Source: Listeria ivanovii subsp. londoniensis
Lineage (GTDB): Bacteria; Bacillota; Bacilli; Lactobacillales; Listeriaceae
Direction: 5' to 3'
Length of the DNA stretch: 64,000 nt
Assembly: GCF_000763495.1 (NCBI RefSeq)
Contig: NZ_CP009576.1
Location: 2,118,001-2,182,000, forward strand
Numbering within the stretch: the first letter of the stretch is position 1; the number at the start of each line of letters is the position of its first letter. Shown here in pieces: positions 27,359-36,567 of this stretch. A model generated the notes under the pieces. The model did not search any database. It worked only from the letters and a program-made list of their open reading frames with translations, and had not been told where the DNA came from. Both the position numbers and the translations under genes were made by a program.

Positions 27359-28867
27359 TCACTTGTCAAACTGGTAGACGTAAGCATATCTTTTTTCTAG
27401 TAAATCTAGTAAGTAGGTTGGATTTAGCCCTTCGCCAGTTGTATCTGTTAAAATTTCTAGTGGTTGTTTTGTTTTACCAAATTGGTGAACGTGCTGAGTC
27501 AACCATTCTTTTAGTTCAGAGTAGTCATCACTTGCAATAATCGCATCCATATTAGGGATTTCTTTTTGCATTTGATGGTAGAACTGTGCCGCATACATTA
27601 AACCAAGCGCGTACGATGGGAAATAACCAAAATCGCCACCCGCCCAGTGAATATCTTGCAAGACGCCGTTTGTGTCAGAATCTGGACGGATACCCAAGTA
27701 TTCTTCGTATTTGTCTCCCCAGGCTTTCGGTAAGTCTTTTACTTCTAAATCGCCATTAATTAACGCTTTTTCAAGTTCATAGCGAATCATAATATGAAGT
27801 GGATAAGTTAAAGTATCCGCCTCAATTCGAATCAGTGAACTTTCTGAGATATTCACAGCACGATAAAAGTCTTCTAGCTTCACATCATCAAAAGCCGGTT
27901 TTGTAATTGCTTGAAAATCAGCATAATTACTTTTCCAAAAAGCCAGACTAGAACCAATGATAATTTCATAAAATAGCGACTGTGATTCATGAATCCCCAT
28001 GGAAGCCCCATTTGCTAGTGGTGTTCCTACAAGCGCTTCATCAAAATTTTGCTCATAAATCGCATGCCCACCTTCATGGATAGTTCCAAAAACAGCCATT
28101 TTGAAATCATTTTCATTGTAACGTGTAGTAATTCGAACATCACCGGTATTTAATCCCGTCGCGAATGGATGTACCGTTTCATCTAATCGGCCTGCCTCAA
28201 AATCAAAACCCATTTTGTTTAAAATTCGAATACTAAATTCTTTTTGTTTTGCTACAGAAATTTTTGTGTTTAAAATTGTTGCGTCTGGCTTAATTCCTTC
28301 TTTGGCAATTTTTTCACGAATAGCCATAATACCATCACGAACTTTTTCAAACACAGAATCAAGTACTGCAACTGTTACACCAGGCTCATATTGATCAAGC
28401 AATGTATCATATTTATTTTCCGCGTAACCCCAATAATCCACAAAGTTGCGTTTCATTTCCAAAATCCTAGTCAAAAATGGTTCAAATGCTGCAAAATCAT
28501 TTTGTTCTCTAGCCGTTGTCCAAGCTGTTTCTGCTTGAGCCACTAGTTTGGTGTATTCGGCATATTCTTTACTTGGGATTTTTTTATTTAAATCATAATT
28601 TTTTTGAGACTCTTCTAAAGTTTTACGAGTAACTTCGGATAGATTTTCTTTATTTAGATTTAGTCCCGCAATAAAAGCGGCCATTTCTTCGGATGTCTGC
28701 ATATGGAATATTTCTTCGGAAAGAACACCAATGACATCTGAACGTCCTTCCATTCCCTTTACAGGTGCCCCTGTTCGAAGGTCCCAATACACTAATGCTA
28801 AAGCTTCTTCCAGTGCTTCCATTTTTTTTATATAGGCTAAAAATTCCTGTTCTAATGTTTCTACCAA
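27359..28867 (-). CDS. Thermostable-type carboxypeptidase, peptidase family M32
   Basis: 502 aa. The zinc-binding HEGGHAIYEQ motif lies mid-protein with the HESQSLFYE glutamate further on, as in M32 carboxypeptidases (Taq and B. subtilis YpwA). It removes C-terminal residues from peptides in the cytoplasm. The open frame has an ATG at 28882, but GGAGG lies inside that extension and is correctly spaced for the TTG at 28865-28867, which I use; that gives the usual family length. It lies 25 nt downstream of the methyltransferase gene, likely co-transcribed. Confidence 0.92.
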   Translation of the reverse strand: MVETLEQEFLAYIKKMEALEEALALVYWDLRTGAPVKGMEGRSDVIGVLSEEIFHMQTSEEMAAFIAGLNLNKENLSEVTRKTLEESQKNYDLNKKIPSKEYAEYTKLVAQAETAWTTAREQNDFAAFEPFLTRILEMKRNFVDYWGYAENKYDTLLDQYEPGVTVAVLDSVFEKVRDGIMAIREKIAKEGIKPDATILNTKISVAKQKEFSIRILNKMGFDFEAGRLDETVHPFATGLNTGDVRITTRYNENDFKMAVFGTIHEGGHAIYEQNFDEALVGTPLANGASMGIHESQSLFYEIIIGSSLAFWKSNYADFQAITKPAFDDVKLEDFYRAVNISESSLIRIEADTLTYPLHIMIRYELEKALINGDLEVKDLPKAWGDKYEEYLGIRPDSDTNGVLQDIHWAGGDFGYFPSYALGLMYAAQFYHQMQKEIPNMDAIIASDDYSELKEWLTQHVHQFGKTKQPLEILTDTTGEGLNPTYLLDLLEKRYAYVYQFDK

Positions 28868-28891
28868 ATTTAACTCCTCCATTCAGTCTTC

Positions 28892-30031
28892 TTATTTCAC
28901 ACGTGGTTTTCTCGGACCCCAATATTGGTACAAATCAGTCCGTAAATAACCATTATATAATTTCCGTTTTTTCGTTGCTTTTTTACCATAAACTTCCTCA
29001 AATAATTCATAAGAAGTTAGAACATATACAGACCAAGTAGGCATTCTTTTATATACAATACCCATTTCGCGATAAAGTTGACGGACAGCTTCTTCATCCT
29101 CTAGTCGTTCTCCGTATGGTGGATTCGCTACCACTACACCATATTCATCTTCTGTTTGAAAATCCGCTGCTTGAAGTTGTCGGAAAGATATCAAATCACC
29201 AAGACCTGCTTCGACAGCATTTTGTTTTGCAATATCAATTAAACGAGCATCAATATCTCCACCAATAATATTTAGTGGTTGGTCATAGTTTGCCAAATCC
29301 TCTGCTTCTTGTCTCGCATCCGCCCAAATTTGTTTCGGCATCCAATCCCATGTTTCTGATACAAATTCACGGTTAAAACCTGGTGCAATATTTTGGCCAA
29401 TTAAAGCTGCTTCTATTGGAATTGTTCCAGAACCACAAACAGGATCATAAAAAGGTCTATCAGGATGCCAGCTTGTAAGTAAAACAAGTGCTGCTGCCAT
29501 CGTTTCTTTAATTGGTGCACTACCTTGCGCTAAACGATAGCCACGTTTATGTAATCCCGGGCCACTCGTATCAATTGTTAAAGTAACTTCATCTTTTAAA
29601 ATCGAAACTTCTAGCTTAAAAAGCGCTCCTGTTTCCATTAAACGACCAGATCGGCGATACTTTTCACTCACACGATTAACAATTGCTTTTTTCACGATTG
29701 CTTGGCAGTCAGGAACACTATAGAGCGTTGATTTAACTGATTTCCCAGCAACAGGAAACTCCGCATCTAGCGGCAAATAATCTTCCCACGGTAATGCTTT
29801 TGTTTTTTCAAATAATTCATCAAATGTCGTCGCTTTAAAAACACCAACCACAATCTTCACACGATCTGCAACACGAAGCCATAAGTTAGCTCTAGCAATT
29901 GCAGCTAAATCCCCTTCAAAATAAACCTTACCGTTTTCAACTTTTGGTTCATAACCTAAGCGTGCCACTTCTTTCCCAACAATAGCTTCTAAACCAGAAG
30001 CCGCGGTTGCCACCAACTGAAATGTTTTCAT
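28892..30031 (-). CDS. THUMP-domain RNA (guanine-N2) methyltransferase, RlmL/YpsC-like
   Basis: 379 aa from the ATG at 30029-30031. The N-terminal THUMP domain (about 1-160) is followed by a UPF0020 methyltransferase domain: DPVCGSGTIPIEAAL is the SAM loop and VVANPPYGERL the NPPY catalytic motif. Likely modifies 23S rRNA G2445-equivalent. The frame is open 49 codons upstream, but this extension has no ribosome site, points into the rnpB 3' flank and is not part of the family, so it is rejected. GGATGG precedes the chosen ATG. Confidence 0.9.
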   Translation of the reverse strand: MKTFQLVATAASGLEAIVGKEVARLGYEPKVENGKVYFEGDLAAIARANLWLRVADRVKIVVGVFKATTFDELFEKTKALPWEDYLPLDAEFPVAGKSVKSTLYSVPDCQAIVKKAIVNRVSEKYRRSGRLMETGALFKLEVSILKDEVTLTIDTSGPGLHKRGYRLAQGSAPIKETMAAALVLLTSWHPDRPFYDPVCGSGTIPIEAALIGQNIAPGFNREFVSETWDWMPKQIWADARQEAEDLANYDQPLNIIGGDIDARLIDIAKQNAVEAGLGDLISFRQLQAADFQTEDEYGVVVANPPYGERLEDEEAVRQLYREMGIVYKRMPTWSVYVLTSYELFEEVYGKKATKKRKLYNGYLRTDLYQYWGPRKPRVK

Positions 30032-30179
30032 AGTGTCCCATCCTTTAATTAAATTTCTAATGAAAAAAGCTGCTTTAAAAGCGGAAGTCGATTGTTTTAA
30101 TAGGCATTCAACCAGGTCGAACACCACCTTAAAACTTGCGCTCCGGCCTTCTAAAACAGCCTTCAATGTTAATTTCATC

Positions 30180-30578
30180 CTGTAAATAACGCTCTGTAAG
30201 CCATGTTCTGTTCTTTACTATATACAGGGTAATAGTAAAGAGATAACCATCTATCTGCACGAAAATAAATTCGCGCCTCGTCCCTCGTTCTTGATTCCTC
30301 GGGAAAAGTGCCCCTACCATAAGTTTGAGTTTCTCGCTCGTGGGGTTTACCTCGTTCCACTTCCGAGCATTTCTGCCGGAACTTCGTCACTGTGGCACCT
30401 TCAAGGTTATAAGACCATATCTAGTAGACTTAGGTCATTCACCTGCCGTCAAACCGGAAATCCGGAATGCCCTGGCTTATTGTTTGACCAGGCACGATCA
30501 CTACGGGCATCACAGCACCGTGCGAGCATGGACTTTCCTCTGCTTCCCTAAGAAAACAGCGATTATCCGAACGTTATT
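30180..30578 (-). ncRNA. rnpB: RNase P RNA (type B)
   Basis: The minus strand shows the conserved type-B elements: near the 5' end AACGTTCGGATAATCGC and GAGGAAAGTCCATGCTCGC; in the middle GCAGAAATGCTCGG and CGAGGTAAACCCC; near the 3' end ACAGAACATGGCTTACAG. The terminal helix AATAACG/CGTTATT closes the molecule, which sets the ends to within a few bases. About 400 nt, as in Bacillus. It is the catalytic RNA that matures tRNA 5' ends. Confidence 0.95.
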
Positions 30579-30610
30579 CTTTTTTTGTTAACTTACTTAT
30601 ACTAGCACAC

Positions 30611-30952
30611 CTATTCGTTGTCGTCCAGCTTATTTCCAAAAACATGTTTTTCTAAATTAGAAAGACGTTTTAAGATATCAAAGTTGGTCGTCCCAGCTGG
30701 TTGTGTAGTTGCTTGAAATGCTGGTGTTGGTTGCGCAGCTGTTCTCACTGGCGCATTGTCTAATTCTTGTACTAAACGAATATTTTCAGCTTGAAGCGCT
30801 TCAATTTCTTGTGTAAATGTGCTGTAATCTTTAATAACCATGTCTAAAAATTCATCGACATCTTCTGGATTGTATCCACGAAGCCCAGTTTTAAATTCTT
30901 TTTCCAAAATTTCTTTACCAGTTAAGTGATATTCGAACTGTTCCGAAGTCAT
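30611..30952 (-). CDS. gpsB: Cell-cycle protein GpsB
   Basis: 113 aa. The N-terminal DivIVA-like lipid/partner-binding segment (residues about 8-40: LTGKEILEKEFKTGLRGY, then NPEDVDEFLDMVI) is followed by a coiled coil and a short C-terminal trimerisation helix (RLSNLEKHVFG). It docks penicillin-binding proteins, notably PBPA1 whose gene is 2 kb away, to the division site. GGTGGAG precedes the ATG. It is immediately upstream of rnpB on the same strand. Confidence 0.95.
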   Translation of the reverse strand: MTSEQFEYHLTGKEILEKEFKTGLRGYNPEDVDEFLDMVIKDYSTFTQEIEALQAENIRLVQELDNAPVRTAAQPTPAFQATTQPAGTTNFDILKRLSNLEKHVFGNKLDDNE

Positions 30953-31081
30953 GTAACTCCACCTCTATCTCTATTCCTACATATTTTTGTTCTAGTCTTA
31001 TACTTACCCTTATTTTTCCAAATCTCACATCATTTGTCAATCTATACGGATATTTTTCTAAAATTACTATTCATTCCTGCA

Positions 31082-31630
31082 TTAAAAGGTTTGATTCATG
31101 TCATCCACTACATCTTGAAGGGCATAAAAATCAATGCATTCTAAATAATAATCCGACTGCTCTTTGGCTATTTTAGCTCGTTCATAGAAAAATTTTGGCG
31201 AACCTTCCTTTTCTAAATCGTATACAAGCAAAGCTCCGTCTGTATTATCAATTATAAAACCGTCTTTTACTTGAAACTGCGCTGGATTTTCATATGGTCG
31301 CTTTGTAATAAATGCGTGGTAATCTGCCACAGCAAGAATTTCATTTGCCCATAATTGATTGGCTTCATTCCAGTTAGAGCTTTGCTTTTCGAATGGTTCT
31401 AAGACAGCAAGCTTTAAAGGGTACTCCTCTGCTTTAAGCTCTGTCACAACTTCCCCAGCCCAAAGTTCAACTCCAAGTTGCCCAGAAATAATAACCCATT
31501 CTAAACCATCTTCTACAAGCGAGATTAAGTGGCGTTTGATAGTTTCCTTAATATAAACAGCTTCATCCGCATCCTTTTTAAAAATTCCCAGTTCAAAATT
31601 TTTATATCCCGTCACGGCGATGGATTTCAC
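31082..31630 (-). CDS. ypsA: YpsA-like SLOG/Rossmann-fold protein (DUF1273)
   Basis: 182 aa. MKSIAVTGYKNFELGIF at the start, WVIISGQLGVELWAGEV in the middle (the SLOG nucleotide/ligand loop) and the overall length match B. subtilis YpsA, linked to cell division through the neighbouring gpsB. The catalytic function is unknown. GTG start at 31628-31630 overlaps the yppE stop by three bases, so translation is coupled. Operon with yppE. Confidence 0.88.
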   Translation of the reverse strand: MKSIAVTGYKNFELGIFKKDADEAVYIKETIKRHLISLVEDGLEWVIISGQLGVELWAGEVVTELKAEEYPLKLAVLEPFEKQSSNWNEANQLWANEILAVADYHAFITKRPYENPAQFQVKDGFIIDNTDGALLVYDLEKEGSPKFFYERAKIAKEQSDYYLECIDFYALQDVVDDMNQTF

Positions 31631-31992
31631 ATCAATTCCTCTTTTCTTTTTAAGAAATCTCTTACTCTTGTTAGTGTATACTTAGTAGATTCATAATGAT
31701 CCAAGAAGTGCTTATAAAAAGACTTTCCATTAAATGCGCTCACTGCTGTCATTTGAATATTGTCAGATGCTTGTCTAAGTTGGAGTTCCCCTAAATACGG
31801 CGGACGTTCTTTATTTACCCATGGAATAGCTAACTCTAAAAAATCATCCGCAAGCTTCTTTGCTTCGTCCACAAATGGCTTCATCTCTTTATAAAAATCA
31901 AACGGTTTTGCTGCTTCGCGATTACTTAGGTATAATTCCCAATTTTTTTCGTTTTGCAGAAGCAGTTTTTCCGTACGTTCTAAAAGTTCCAT
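31627..31992 (-). CDS. yppE: YppE-like protein (DUF1798)
   Basis: 121 aa, all-helical, soluble, no signal or known motif. MELLERTEKLLLQNEKNWELYL and the position next to ypsA and across from recU match B. subtilis YppE, a four-helix-bundle protein of unknown function. AAAGAGTG upstream gives a plausible ribosome site. Confidence 0.85.
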   Translation of the reverse strand: MELLERTEKLLLQNEKNWELYLSNREAAKPFDFYKEMKPFVDEAKKLADDFLELAIPWVNKERPPYLGELQLRQASDNIQMTAVSAFNGKSFYKHFLDHYESTKYTLTRVRDFLKRKEELM

Positions 31993-32176
31993 ACCATCAC
32001 TCTTTCCTTCAAAATTCGCTTACTTCCAGAATAGCATAGGAAGGTAAATCTTGCCTAAAATTAGATTATTGACGAAATTATGGTAAAATAGACGAAGGTA
32101 CGTTCGTTTTTCATGACAAATTCTTGCTAAAAAGAGACATTTTGCATCTAATTGACACTATCATTTTCATTTTTAT

Positions 32177-32186
32177 TTGTTATAAT
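32177..32186 (+). promoter_or_regulatory. Extended -10 promoter for recU-pbpA1
   Basis: TGTTATAAT: perfect -10 TATAAT at 32181-32186 with an upstream TG. No good -35 at 17 bp, consistent with an extended -10 promoter. A TTGACA at 32153 is too far away (about 22 bp) to be paired confidently. Confidence 0.5.
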
Positions 32187-32237
32187 AGATGTTAGTCTAA
32201 AATTCAGAATAGAAATTTTCTGATAGAGGTGAGAAAA

Positions 32238-32846
32238 ATGGCTATTGGCTACCCTAACGGCAAAAAATATGCAGCAAGCCCTGAGCGGACAGTTCCGCAA
32301 AAAAAGCGAAAAGAAACTGTTTCTTATGGCAAACGTGGTATGTCTTTAGAAGATGACTTAAACGATACGATTGCTTATTATTTAGCGCACGATATGGCTG
32401 TCATCCATAAAAAACCTACCCCTGTCCAAATTGTCAGCGTGGATTATCCAAAAAGAAGTAGTGCAAAAATTAAGGAAGCCTACTTCAAAACACCCTCTAC
32501 AACAGATTACAATGGTGTTTACAAAGGAAAGTATGTTGATTTCGAAGCAAAAGAAACGCAAAATACTACTTCCTTTCCTCTAAGCAATTTCCATCGTCAC
32601 CAAATGACACATATGGCGAGTGTCTTAAAACAAGATGGCATTGTTTTTGTCATTATCGCCTTTCAAAAACTCGGAGAAACTCACTTCATTCCATTTGAAA
32701 AGTTTTATCCGTTTTGGCAACGAATGCAGAGTGGTGGAAGAAAATCTGTTACTTTAGCAGAAATACAAGATGTATCAGACCAAATTCCTTATGGTCTAAA
32801 TCCAAGGCTTGACTTTTTGAAAACGATAGAAAAAATATACTTCTAG
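32238..32846 (+). CDS. recU: Holliday junction resolvase RecU
   Basis: 202 aa from the ATG at 32238-32240, 6 nt after GAGGTG; a GTG three codons upstream overlaps the ribosome site. The nuclease core lies in [19 protein letters not shown] (catalytic Asp/Glu/Lys), followed by [10 protein letters not shown]. It resolves Holliday junctions in recombination and chromosome segregation. The gene pair recU-pbp (31-nt gap) is conserved across Bacillales. Confidence 0.95.
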   Translation: MAIGYPNGKKYAASPERTVPQKKRKETVSYGKRGMSLEDDLNDTIAYYLAHDMAVIHKKPTPVQIVSVDYPKRSSAKIKEAYFKTPSTTDYNGVYKGKYVDFEAKETQNTTSFPLSNFHRHQMTHMASVLKQDGIVFVIIAFQKLGETHFIPFEKFYPFWQRMQSGGRKSVTLAEIQDVSDQIPYGLNPRLDFLKTIEKIYF

Positions 32847-32877
32847 TCAACCCTTATTTAAAGGAGAGAGATTTTTA

Positions 32878-35358
32878 ATGGCAGATAAACCGCAGACAAG
32901 ATCTCAGTATCGCAACAAACAAAATGGCAGCTCGAAAAAAAATCCATCTAAGCGAGGAAAACGTGTTGCAGCTAATATTTTCAAAACAATTTTCTTTACA
33001 GGATTATTTTTAGCTTTCTTTGGTGTTGCGGCTGGTGCAACTGTCTTTTACAATTATGCAAAAGATGCACCAAAACTGACCGACTCCAAACTACGGGATC
33101 CACTTTCGTCCAAATTACTTGATAAGGATGGAAAGGTTTTCGCAGAAGTTGGAACCGAACGGCGGGAATATATTGAATACAAAGATATACCAGATACACT
33201 GAAAGATGCAATTTTAACAACCGAAGATGCACGTTTTTATGAACATGACGGGATTGACCCAATTCGGCTTGGTGGAGCTGTTATTGCCAACTTCAAAGAC
33301 GGATTTGGTTCAGAAGGTGCCAGTACCCTTTCTCAGCAAATCATCAAAATGTCCTATCTAGATTACACGAATAAAACACTAGCAAGGAAAGCTCAAGAAG
33401 CATGGCTTGCCCTTCAATTAGAAGAAAAATATAGCAAAGATGATATTCTAGAAATTTATGTTAATAAAGTCTATATGTCAGATCGTGTTCATGGGATGCA
33501 AACGGCTTCTGAACATTACTTCGGCAAAAATTTAAACGATTTAACATTGGCACAAACAGCTTTAATTGCCGGTATGCCTCAAAGTCCCAATAATTATAAT
33601 CCTTACGATCACCCAGAAGCTGCCAAAAAGCGTCGTGATCAAGTTTTAACCAACATGTATTCGCATGATAAAATCACGAAAGATGAAATGACAGCTGCTC
33701 AAAAAACACCTATTAATACTGGTCTTCGTTCACAAAAAGATCGTGAAGATAAAATTTATAAATATGATTCCTATGTAACACAAGTTTTAAGTGAAATTCC
33801 AAAAGAATATGATGTTTATCGCGATGGTTTGACTATTTATACGGCTCTTGATCGTGATGCCCAAGAATACACGGAAAAAATGCTTAATACCAATGAAATC
33901 GTTAATTTCACAGATGATGAAATGCAAGCCGGTATTGTTTTGCAAGATACTAAAACCGGTCGAGTTCAAGCGATTGGCGGCGGGCGTAATCAAACAGTTA
34001 CTCGTGGCTATAATTATGCAACACAAGTGAAGCGTTCAGTCGGATCAACAATGAAACCAATTGCCGATTATGGACCAGCTTTTGAATATTTAGATTGGTC
34101 AACCGCACACATTTTAGAAGATGAGCCTTATACGTATACTGGTGGAACTCCTATTAATAACTGGGATTTTGGCTATAAAGGACCTATTTCTGTTCGTCAA
34201 GCACTTTACCAATCAAGAAATATTCCAGCACTAAAAACTTTACAAGCAGTCGGCTTAGATAAATCCGAGCAATTTGTTAACAAGCTTGGTATCACTTATG
34301 ATGAAGGTCAAAATGTTGAGTCTAACGCAATCGGAGCAAATAGTTCCAATCCGATGCAAATGGCTGGTGCTTATGCCGCTTTCGGAAATAAAGGAATATA
34401 CAACAAACCACATACTGTCACCAAAATTGTTCTATCTGATGGCCAAACCGAAATTGATACTGAACCAAAAAGTACGGTTGCAATGAAAGAATCTACTGCT
34501 TATATGGTCTCTGATGTTCTAAAAGATGTTCTTACAATTGGAACTGGTACATCAGCAGCTGTTCCAGGACTTAAAGCAGCTGGTAAAACAGGTACAACAA
34601 ACATTCCGCCAGAATTCACTTCACAGTATTATTACCCTAGTGGCGCAGCTCGTGATTCCTGGTTCGCTGGTTACACTACAAATTATTCTATCGCTGTATG
34701 GACAGGTTATGATGATAAGAAAAAATATGTTTCGCCAAGTGAACAAAAAATTGCGCAATATATGTTTAGTAAATTAATGGCACATGCATCTGAAGGAAAA
34801 ACAACCGAAGATTTCAAAATGCCAAGTAATGTTGTTTCCATCCCAATTTTAAAAGGTAGCAATCCAGTCGCTCGTGCCGCATCTGGTACATCTAGCGATA
34901 AAGTAAGCTATGAGCTATTCATCGCTGGCACTGCGCCAACAAAAACGGCTTCTACTCCAGAAGACGAGAAGAAGACAAAAGAAGCAGCGGCGAAGAAAAA
35001 AGCGGAAGAAGACAAGAAGAAACAAACAGAAGAAGAGAAAAAGAAAGCAGAAGAAGAAGCGCAGAAAAAAGCAGAGGAAGAAGCTAAAAACAAAGAAGTT
35101 TCTGCCCCAACCAGCTTAAAGGCAAGTTATGATGGCAATTCGAAGCAAATCAATGTTTCGTGGGCAGCAGTCGATGGTGCAACTTATGAAGTAACTGTGA
35201 ATGGAACGACAACGACTGTCTCTTCCACTTCCGTTTCTGTAAGTGGTGGCAATCCGGGTGATACGATATCCATTAGTGTTATCGCCCAAAAAGATGGGAA
35301 CAAGAGCCCTGCTGCATCGACTACTGTCAAAATACCTGCCGAAGAATCATCTGAATAG
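32878..35358 (+). CDS. Class A penicillin-binding protein (PBPA1, PonA-like)
   Basis: 826 aa. Short cytoplasmic basic tail, one transmembrane helix (about 38-60), GT51 glycosyltransferase (EDARFYEHDG near 118, then ASTLSQQIIKM), transpeptidase with the SxxK S390-TMK, SSN and AAGKTGTTN motifs. After the enzyme a Lys/Glu/Ala-rich stretch (about 695-745) leads to a C-terminal fibronectin type III-like domain (about 748-820). It polymerises and cross-links peptidoglycan and is the GpsB partner. In recU operon. Confidence 0.95.
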   Translation: MADKPQTRSQYRNKQNGSSKKNPSKRGKRVAANIFKTIFFTGLFLAFFGVAAGATVFYNYAKDAPKLTDSKLRDPLSSKLLDKDGKVFAEVGTERREYIEYKDIPDTLKDAILTTEDARFYEHDGIDPIRLGGAVIANFKDGFGSEGASTLSQQIIKMSYLDYTNKTLARKAQEAWLALQLEEKYSKDDILEIYVNKVYMSDRVHGMQTASEHYFGKNLNDLTLAQTALIAGMPQSPNNYNPYDHPEAAKKRRDQVLTNMYSHDKITKDEMTAAQKTPINTGLRSQKDREDKIYKYDSYVTQVLSEIPKEYDVYRDGLTIYTALDRDAQEYTEKMLNTNEIVNFTDDEMQAGIVLQDTKTGRVQAIGGGRNQTVTRGYNYATQVKRSVGSTMKPIADYGPAFEYLDWSTAHILEDEPYTYTGGTPINNWDFGYKGPISVRQALYQSRNIPALKTLQAVGLDKSEQFVNKLGITYDEGQNVESNAIGANSSNPMQMAGAYAAFGNKGIYNKPHTVTKIVLSDGQTEIDTEPKSTVAMKESTAYMVSDVLKDVLTIGTGTSAAVPGLKAAGKTGTTNIPPEFTSQYYYPSGAARDSWFAGYTTNYSIAVWTGYDDKKKYVSPSEQKIAQYMFSKLMAHASEGKTTEDFKMPSNVVSIPILKGSNPVARAASGTSSDKVSYELFIAGTAPTKTASTPEDEKKTKEAAAKKKAEEDKKKQTEEEKKKAEEEAQKKAEEEAKNKEVSAPTSLKASYDGNSKQINVSWAAVDGATYEVTVNGTTTTVSSTSVSVSGGNPGDTISISVIAQKDGNKSPAASTTVKIPAEESSE

Positions 35359-35360
35359 CA

Positions 35361-35418
35361 CAAAAAAGTCTGAGACAAAAGGGAATTGGATAATTCCTAA
35401 TTGACTCAGACTTTTTCT
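35361..35418 (+). terminator. Terminator of recU-pbpA1
   Basis: AAAAAGTCTGAG and CTCAGACTTTTT arms around an inner stem (GGAATT/AATTCC), followed by T-rich sequence. Symmetric, so it may also serve the LysR gene on the other strand. Confidence 0.85.
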
Positions 35419-35476
35419 TTATGCGATTAAATGCTTATTTTTCGATACTAAATAGGATTTTGCCATTGGTCTTGCT

Positions 35477-36340
35477 TTAGTTTTTAAAAACAGGTTTGCT
35501 TTTTTCAATCAACCACTTTTCTGCACTTGAAATAGTATGATCCTTATGATAAATGAACATTTGTCGGAGTTCCGAGTACTTATCGGGTAGCGTTTCATAG
35601 ACCTGAATATTATATTTTACTGCAATACTTTCGGGAATTATTCCAATCCCTAGTTCATTTTTGCAAATATCAAAAAGTGTTTCAACAATATTAATTTCCG
35701 AGATAGAAGTATTTTGGATATTAAAATCATTCATTAGTTTGGTGAGCGCTCTATAAGAATAACATTGCTTACTAAAAACGTATAAGCGCTCTTCCGTTAA
35801 TATTTTTTGCAGTGGTATTCCTTTTGTTTTGCCAATGAAAACTAATTTATCACGCGACAGCATCTCAGATATAATTTGCTTGTCTTGAAATAAATTTTCC
35901 TTTTCCAGTTCAGCCACATAAGCAATCGTTAGTTCTCTATTTACTATTTTATGTATTAATTCATTAGTAGTTGCACTGACGATTGACAATTTTTTATTTG
36001 GAAACTGTGAATAAAAGTCTTTAATGATAGTATTAAATTGCATAGGAAAAGTGGACTGGGGAATACCAATCAAAATATTTTCTTCTTTGTTACTAATAAT
36101 AGCAGTGGTTTCCTCCCAGAGCAAAATCATTTTTTTAAATTGTTGATAGAGTTTCTCCCCATTCTGAGTTAGTTCAACACCATTAGAGTGTCGAAAGAAG
36201 AGTTGAGTATCAAACTGTTTTTCTATATTTTTTATTTTATTAGACATATTAGATTGTAAATGCTGTAATTCACTTGCAGCGGCAGAAATACTTTTAAGTT
36301 CCGCAACTTTATTAAAAGCTCTCATATTCTCAATATCCAT
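35477..36340 (-). CDS. LysR-family transcriptional regulator
   Basis: 287 aa. N-terminal HTH (MDIENMRAFNKVAELKSIS and SAAASELQHLQSNMSNKI), then a substrate-binding effector domain. It is divergent from a nitroreductase gene, the usual arrangement for a LysR protein and its target. GGAG lies upstream of the ATG. Its inducer is unknown. From memory the pair is absent at this place in EGD-e, so it may be accessory. Confidence 0.9.
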   Translation of the reverse strand: MDIENMRAFNKVAELKSISAAASELQHLQSNMSNKIKNIEKQFDTQLFFRHSNGVELTQNGEKLYQQFKKMILLWEETTAIISNKEENILIGIPQSTFPMQFNTIIKDFYSQFPNKKLSIVSATTNELIHKIVNRELTIAYVAELEKENLFQDKQIISEMLSRDKLVFIGKTKGIPLQKILTEERLYVFSKQCYSYRALTKLMNDFNIQNTSISEINIVETLFDICKNELGIGIIPESIAVKYNIQVYETLPDKYSELRQMFIYHKDHTISSAEKWLIEKSKPVFKN

Positions 36341-36364
36341 AATGTACTCCTTCTGATATCAAAA

Positions 36365-36505
36365 TTAATGATACCTCTATATGATTTATGCATTTCAAAT
36401 GATATTAAAGATAGATTATACTTTACTTACCATTTAAATTCAAGAAATCTAGTAAGTACAAAAAATCAAAGTATCATTAAAATTCCGAAAAAATGTTTGT
36501 ATACT
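36365..36505 (+). promoter_or_regulatory. Divergent control region with inverted copies of TTAATGATAC
   Basis: TTAATGATAC at 36365-36374, just upstream of the lysR start, recurs as its reverse complement GTATCATTAA at 36471-36480. The second copy overlaps the -35 position of a promoter with -10 TATACT (36500-36505), which faces the nitroreductase. This is where a LysR activator would bind; the binding is inferred. Confidence 0.45.
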
Positions 36506-36567
36506 AGTTTTACTAAATGGTGGGAAGTGAGTTTAATTATTTTATTGATACAATTGGAGGAGAAATA

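Noticed and set aside
30032-30178. N-terminal extension of the THUMP methyltransferase
   Set aside because: No ribosome site, absent from the family, and lies in the 3' flank of rnpB.
30291-30591. Two plus-strand reading frames of 86 and 88 codons
   Set aside because: They lie antisense to rnpB, which accounts for the sequence; no ribosome site or family match.
32153-32158. TTGACA as -35 of the recU promoter
   Set aside because: It is about 22 bp from the TATAAT, too far for a normal sigma-A promoter.
34910-35119. Lys/Arg-rich 69-codon frame inside pbpA1
   Set aside because: Frame-shifted reading of the Lys/Glu-rich linker of the penicillin-binding protein.
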